Made by a program: the position numbers and the translations under genes. DNA of 64,000 bases from Cenococcum geophilum 1.58 (Eukaryota; Ascomycota; Dothideomycetes; Gloniales; Gloniaceae). The notes under the pieces were generated by a model. That model was given only the letters and a program-made list of their open reading frames with translations. It did no database searches and was not told the origin of the DNA. The stretch lies in NCBI GenBank assembly GCA_001692895.1, contig KV748176.1, positions 1,364,001 to 1,428,000 of the forward strand, written 5' to 3'. The stretch's first letter is position 1; each line of letters begins with the position of its first letter. Below, one piece after another: positions 58,830 to 64,000 of this stretch.

Positions 58830-61800
58830 CTAGGGTTAAAAGGAATCGACATGTCACATGTTGATCTGGGTCGGCTAGTTGGTGGAAGAAGCTGCACTAT
58901 CCCTTATACTTTATTCCGCAATGGATATTAAGTTTTAACCTCTGCTTTAGCTGACTCTAGAGCAAATGCCTTTGCCTTAATAGACACCCAGTGTGCTATA
59001 AAGCTGGCTGAATTTCTAAATGCACCCCTTGAAGAACTGCCCAAACCTATTCCTATTCGCGGGTATAACGGACGGATAGGGCCACCTATTACGACTATCT
59101 TACGGATCCACCTCCGCGTTGACGGACGAAGGCAGTATAACGTCCCCTTCCTAATTACGGACCTTGGAAGCCATGATATAATCTTAGGAAGAAAATGGCT
59201 AGCCTATTTAGGCTTACAGCTTAACGTACGGAATAGACAGCTTCTCTGGCCCGAAACCATGCCCCTAACGCCTTCCTTTGTAAGAGAAATCAGTATTACA
59301 ATGGAAAACCTTGTACGGCCGCAGATAAACCCCGTTTACCAGGCCGATGCAATGCGTAGGGACCAGGCTTTTGAGAAGGATGTACAGCTTGATCCGCAAA
59401 GGATCCGTATACTACGCCGCCCCCAGGTTACCTATACTACGCCACCCGCACAAGAGACCTAAGAAGTCAGTAGTGATCTACCTAAGTTCCCTAGGGAGAA
59501 CTTAGGCCCTACGAAGCCACAAAGGATAGCTAGGAACATTGGACGATATACTGAACTAATAGATTGGAAGGACAACTTACGGAAAATGGAACGTGAGCTA
59601 AGGAAGATTACAAACTCTATACCGCAAAATACGGCCTGACAAAAGTCCGTAAAGAAACCTACGGACCTTCCCCCGGTTAATATCTGCTGCATTGGCGCCG
59701 TAGGATTCTACCGGAACTTGGTCCAACCTGATACCGTTGCCTTTACTACCAGCTTATATAAAATCAATTGAATAATTGAGGAAAAGGAAAGCGAGCTTAG
59801 CGGACAGGAAAGCGAGCTTACGGATGAGGAGCTGGTTGAACAGAAACTGCCTCATTAACACCAGAAATTCAAGGATGTATTCTCTAAGGCAGCATCCGAC
59901 ATGCTTCCGCCTCACCGACCGTACGACTATAAGATCGAGATCGAGCCAGACAAGGAGGACACCCTTGGCTATAGCCCCCTCCGTCAGCAGTCTGCTGCCG
60001 AATTACAGGCTACAAAGCAGTACCTCATCGATAACCTGGACAAGGGCTTTATTAAGCCTAGCCAAGCCCCTTTTAACTCACCTATTCTCTTTGCCAAGAA
60101 GCCAAATGGAGGACTTCGTTTCTGTATCGACTACCGCAAACTCAATAATATGACCCGCAAGGACCGCTATCCACTGCCCTTACTTGACGAGACTCTAGCC
60201 CGAATGAGTAGAGCTAAGATCTTTACAAAGCTTGATATCCGTCAGGCTTTTCACCGGATTAGAATGGACCCTGGATTAGAGAATCTTACTACATTTCGGA
60301 CCCGTTACGGAACATATAAATGCAAAGTGCTTCCTTTTAGGCTGACTAACGGACCGGCTACATATCAGCGGTATATAAATGACATACTATTTGACTACCT
60401 CGACGACTTCTGCACAGCCTACCTAGATGATATTATAATCTACTTCGAGAATGAATTGGAGCATCAGGAGCATGTCTATAAAGTCCTGCAACGGCTTCGG
60501 GAAGCTGGCCTCCAGGCCGACATTAAGAAGTTAGAATTTAGTGTTAAGCGTACAAAGTACCTAGGTTTTATTATTAGTACGGACGGAATTGAGGCCGACC
60601 CAGAAAAAACGGCCGCAATTGACCAGTGGACACCCCCACGGACCGTAAAAGGGGTATAATCATTTTTAGGTTTCTGTAACTTCTACCGACGCTTTATTAA
60701 GAATTACAGCAGGATCGCCTGGCCTCTTAACCGCCTTACTAGGAAAGACTAGCCCTTCTACTTTGACGCTATATGTATGCAGGCCTTTACTGAGCTTAAA
60801 AAACGACTGGTATCGGCTCCCCTACTTGCCTATTTTGACCCAGAACGGCCCTTGATGTTAGAAACTAATGCCTTAGACGGCGCAATAGCCGGTGTTTTTT
60901 CCCAGAAGCAACCGGACGGAGAATGGCACCCTATTGCATACTATTTGAAGACTATAATAGATGCCGAACTGAACTACCACATCCATGATAAAGAAATGCT
61001 GGCTATTATCTCTAGCTTCTAGCACTGGCGTGCACAGCTAGAAGGGACCCCTAAGTCTATTAAGGTAGTTTCGGATCATAAGGCCCTAGAATACTTCATA
61101 ACAACTAAGGCCCTTACGGCCCGGCAGGCACGCTGGGCGGATATCCTATCTTAGTTTCACTTCTTGATTATATATAGACCAGGCGCTATAAACCGTGCGG
61201 ATGCTCTTACAAGGCGTGAACAAGACCTAGGTGACCAGACGGCTGCGAAGATCTCATTACGGACCCAGACACTACTACGACCAGAGCACCTCGACCCCCG
61301 GATATAGGCAGAACTGGGTACAGACTCCTCAGGCGCCAAGATATATCCTATTAACCCTTTAGGACTTGACTTAATCGACGAATTGCTGCAGACAAACCGT
61401 ACGGCCCCTTCTCTACAGGAGTACCGTGAAAAGGCAAAGAACGTTACCAGCCTATGGTCCCTTGAAAACGGATTACTTAAGCATCAGGAACGGCTAGTAG
61501 TAGCAGAGGAATAGAACTTACGGACTCGGCTTATTACCGAAGCATATGCCCAGGTTTCTACGGCCCACCCTAGAAAGAATAAGACCCGCAAAATTATTGG
61601 TGACCGATATTACTGGCCCGGAATGGTTATGGACATTGACCGCTATATACGGAACTGCAACGACTGCCGTAGGTCTACAATTCCGCGAGATAAGACCCTA
61701 GGACTATTAAAGCCACTCCCGATACCAGAACGCCCCTGGCAGCATATCTCTATAGACTTTCACGAGCTACCTACAGACCGCGACGGATATGATATGGTTA

Positions 61801-62910
61801 TAATCCTAGTTAACCGCTTTGGCAAGCGCCCATTCTCAATCCCCTATTATAAGAATATCGACGCTAAAGAGGCGGCCTAACTATATATCCATTACGTCTA
61901 CCGAATTTACGGACTACCAGACACTATTGTATCGGACCACGGACCGCAGTTTATATCGGCTTTCTGGAACGAGTTTACCCGGATCCTAGGAATTAGGCTA
62001 AAGCTTTCTACGGCGTACCACCCCCAGACAGATGGTTAGACGGAGATTATAAATCAATACTTGGACCAGAGACTCCGGCCCTTCGTTAACTACTTCTAAG
62101 ATAACTGGGGCGAAGTGCTACCTCTAATAGACTACGCCCAGGCGACCCTACCCCACGACTCTACGGGATTTGCACCTATCCAACTAGAAATAGGGTATCT
62201 ACCCCAAACAAGCTTTAACTGGGATAGGCCAGAAGGACCACAGACCGTACGCGAGAAACTGTCTTATGAGGAAGCCCAGCAGTACGCTAAGCGCTTAGAG
62301 GAAGCCTGGACGGTAGCCCGTACGAACCTAGAAAAGGCCCAGAAATTAATAAAACAGCAGGTAAATAAGTATAGGCGCGAGCCCGACTTTACCGTAGGTA
62401 ATATGGTTTGGGTTATAATAAAGAACTAGAAGACGGAACGGCCTAGCCGTAAGCTCAATTATTAGATGGCAGGACCGTATAAGGTCCTTAAGAAAATAGG
62501 CAATTCGTATAAAGTAGAGCTCCCAGATTTAATCAAGGTTTACCCTATCTTCTCGCCGGATAAGCTACGGAAGGCTGCGAACGACCTATTACCTGGACAA
62601 AAGAACGAACCCCCCCTGCCGATTTAAGTCAGTGGCGATAATAAATAGGAAATTAAAGAGATACTGGCCTGTAAGCTAGTAAGGAAAATGCTAAAGTACC
62701 GCGTTAGTTGGAAAGGCTATGACCCAGATCCTACCTGGTACCCTATATAAAACTTTATTAGCAGCCCCCATAAGCTTTAAGAATTCTATAGCCGTTACCC
62801 TAATAAACCGGGACCGCCAAAGTACCTAGACGAATGGATGGAATGCTGGCATAATAAAGATGATAAGCTACCGGAAGAGCATAAAGATAGGAACGCCCTA
62901 TGGGCATAAT
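58830..62910 (+). pseudogene. D pol region: PR, RT, RNase H, IN, chromodomain (fossil)
   Basis: Protease-like stretch at about 58960-59240 (ALIDT...IILGRKWL). Reverse transcriptase at about 59930-60640 with GGLRFCIDYRKLN, KLDIRQAFHRIRM and the palm motif YLDDIIIYF (about 60421-60447). RNase H at about 60770-61200 (LETNALDGAIAGVFSQ). Integrase at about 61540-62220, with the zinc-binding end RNCNDCRRS near 61650, the core start PWQHISIDF and a later TAYHPQTDG-type stretch near 62005. Chromodomain at about 62650-62790 (YRVSWKGYDPDPTWYP). The order fits a Tf1/sushi-type chromovirus. Broken, with roughly ten breaks overall for the element. Confidence 0.87.
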
Positions 62911-62924
62911 ACGGACATACAAAG

Positions 62925-62957
62925 CCTGAGGGCAGGCTTTTGCGGAGGGGGGGGAAA
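62925..62957 (+). promoter_or_regulatory. D hairpin and polypurine tract
   Basis: GCCTGAGGGCAGGC forms a perfect 5-bp stem with AGGG loop, followed by TTTTGCGGAGGGGGGGGAAA up to the LTR. The purine run is the expected plus-strand primer. The same hairpin plus purine tract, slightly decayed, occurs in H at about 46250-46281. Confidence 0.7.
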
Positions 62958-63206
62958 TGTTACGGCACTGGCAGAACTTGGTAGAACTTGACTGGCAGAA
63001 CTTGGCAGAACTTGACTGGCAGAACTTGGCAGAACTTTNAGGTCACGTGACTAGAGGACCGNATAAAAGAACCCTACTTCGACCGGCGCTGCTCTTCTTC
63101 TCCTTTCCTTTCTCTAGCTTTAGATCCTCGTTTATAGACTACCAATNNTANAGGCTTGCGCGTCTCTCTTGTCGTGCTCGTGCCTCGATTGACTGAGTCG
63201 CTAACA
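62958..63206 (+). repeat. D 3' LTR with one extra 24-bp unit
   Basis: 249 bp. It is identical in layout to 57267-57491 except for one more copy of a 24-bp unit built of GGCAGAACTTGGCAGAACTT-type words. Ambiguous bases near 63039, 63062 and 63147-63152. Confidence 0.9.
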
Positions 63207-63211
63207 CTTTT

Positions 63212-64000
63212 AGTGTTCCTTATAGTGGCCGCCTACGGTCTTTTAACTCGCCTATATAGTACTAGCGTCTAGGGGGTCTCCTAAGCCATCTAGCTTTTAG
63301 GTGGTCTCCCTAGGAGTTTACTTAGAAAAGCGTTGCCCTTTTTAGGTTCTGTTTCCTAAGCCTAAGTCTATAGAGCCTATACTGTAACCGCGCTTTATAC
63401 GCGATAATTTGCCGCTACTACTTACGCGATCTTCTGCGAGCTTTATAATATTAAGCAATTACTCTATATAGTGGATTTCGTTAAAGAGGTCTTTAGCGGT
63501 TCTTACCTATTAGGCGAAGTTCTGGCGGAAGAGCTCTGCTTATAGGTGGGCTAGAAGATATAAGAACTAAAAGTCTACCTATTATTTAGGATTAATAAAA
63601 GGGGTATATAAGAAGAGGTCCTCTAAGCTACGTATATAGGCTAGGAAGACGTTAAACCTCTAGTTCTCCTTTATAACAGCTATATAGTATATTATAGCGT
63701 TATTAAAGCGTCTCACTATAGGGTTCCTAATCTGGTCTTAGACTATAGTCTTAAATTCGTCCTATAGTAAAGGACCCTTATCCTTAGTGCCTAACCGGCG
63801 ATGAACTAGTTAGGTAATTATCTTCTCTTTTATAAGACCTTTAATAGCCTAGCGCGTGCGTCGCTTATAGTTATAGTTAGCGTTATTAACCTTAAATTGG
63901 TTCTTAACTACGGCGATCTACTAGTTAAAGTGCTATTAAGTAGTACCGTTAATATCGGGTAGTGACTTCTTAACTAGGGCGTTAAGATTTATTCGGCGTA
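63212..64000 (-). pseudogene. C2 gag region after D (fossil)
   Basis: Collinear with about 27758-28545 of C1, running off the right end of the window. It is the minus-strand gag remnant with a zinc-knuckle-like stretch near its left edge. Broken. Confidence 0.78.

Larger units (their letters stand above)
57267..63206 (+). mobile_element. Element D: young Ty3/Gypsy chromovirus, structurally complete
   Basis: A 5940-bp LTR retrotransposon inserted in C2, with CTTTT duplicated (57262-57266 and 63207-63211). LTRs are 225 and 249 bp; the 24-bp difference is one extra tandem unit, and otherwise I count about three transitions, so it is far younger than its hosts. Gag, PR, RT, RNase H, IN and chromodomain follow in order. 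GC content and CpA/TpG use are near normal compared with the surrounding RIP-altered DNA, though some decay is visible. It is complete in layout but broken, with roughly ten breaks. Confidence 0.9.
49527..64000 (-). mobile_element. Element C2: second C-family chromovirus, runs off window
   Basis: Minus-strand copy collinear with C1 from its 3' LTR (49527-49749) through chromodomain, integrase, RNase H, RT and protease into gag, which is still continuing at 64000. T (54457-56778) and D (57267-63206) are inserted in it; the uninterrupted sequence in C1 (near 27270 and 27757) proves both insertion points. It is broken, with dozens of RIP-type breaks, on average more decayed than C1. The 5' LTR is outside the window. 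Confidence 0.87.

Noticed and set aside
1-64000. Host protein genes, tRNAs or a secondary-metabolite or effector gene hidden in the AT-rich region
   Set aside because: Every stretch with coding character matched a transposable-element domain; no other open frame of meaningful length, intron-bearing gene or tRNA cloverleaf was seen by eye, although short effector-like genes cannot be fully excluded.

Overview
The window looks like a repeat graveyard from a filamentous ascomycete (Pezizomycotina-type) genome. I see no host gene, tRNA or rRNA. Nearly everything is transposable-element DNA. Most copies are depleted of CpA and TpG and enriched in TpA while CpG survives, with TAA/TAG triplets scattered through recognisable coding frames. 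That is the signature of repeat-induced point mutation (RIP), a fungal defence. The families present (chromodomain Ty3/Gypsy, fungal Copia, a DIRS-type tyrosine-recombinase retroelement, Tad-like LINE, DD34E Tc1/mariner) fit this assignment. The species cannot be told.

The left 44.8 kb is one nest, resolved by end repeats and target duplications. An old Ty3/Gypsy copy, G, appears as pieces at 1-1137, 7718-8649 and 43904-44822. It was hit by R (1138-7713; ends in inverted LTR-like orientation, duplication ATAC) and by A1 (8650-43898; Ty3/Gypsy, plus strand, duplication GTTTA). A1 was hit by A2 (13412-40845), a second copy of its own family on the minus strand (duplication CCTAG). A2 then received a solo LTR (15728-15998), a Tc1/mariner transposon (19609-21933) and C1 (22336-39307), another minus-strand chromodomain Gypsy. 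C1 was hit by Copia element E (28800-38926, duplication ATGCT), and E carries a DIRS-like element at about 34080-38460. With the inserts subtracted, A1 and A2 both come to about 7.8 kb and C1 to about 6.8 kb, which supports the reading.

From 44823 to 49526 lie a short non-autonomous LTR element (H) inserted in the 3' LTR of G, an AT-rich stretch I cannot name, a decayed Tad-like LINE ORF1, and another unnamed stretch. From 49527 to the window end is C2, a second C copy, interrupted by T (54457-56778, a TIR element with TA duplication built almost wholly of four tandem-repeat arrays) and by D (57267-63206, a structurally complete, much younger and GC-richer Ty3/Gypsy chromovirus, duplication CTTTT). 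C1 supplies the uninterrupted reference sequence for both insertion sites.

The items most worth a second look are R with its inverted LTR-like ends, the array-filled element T, a palindrome-rich module shared by R, G and C, and the depth and order of the nest. All virus-like elements are broken fossils; D is the least decayed.
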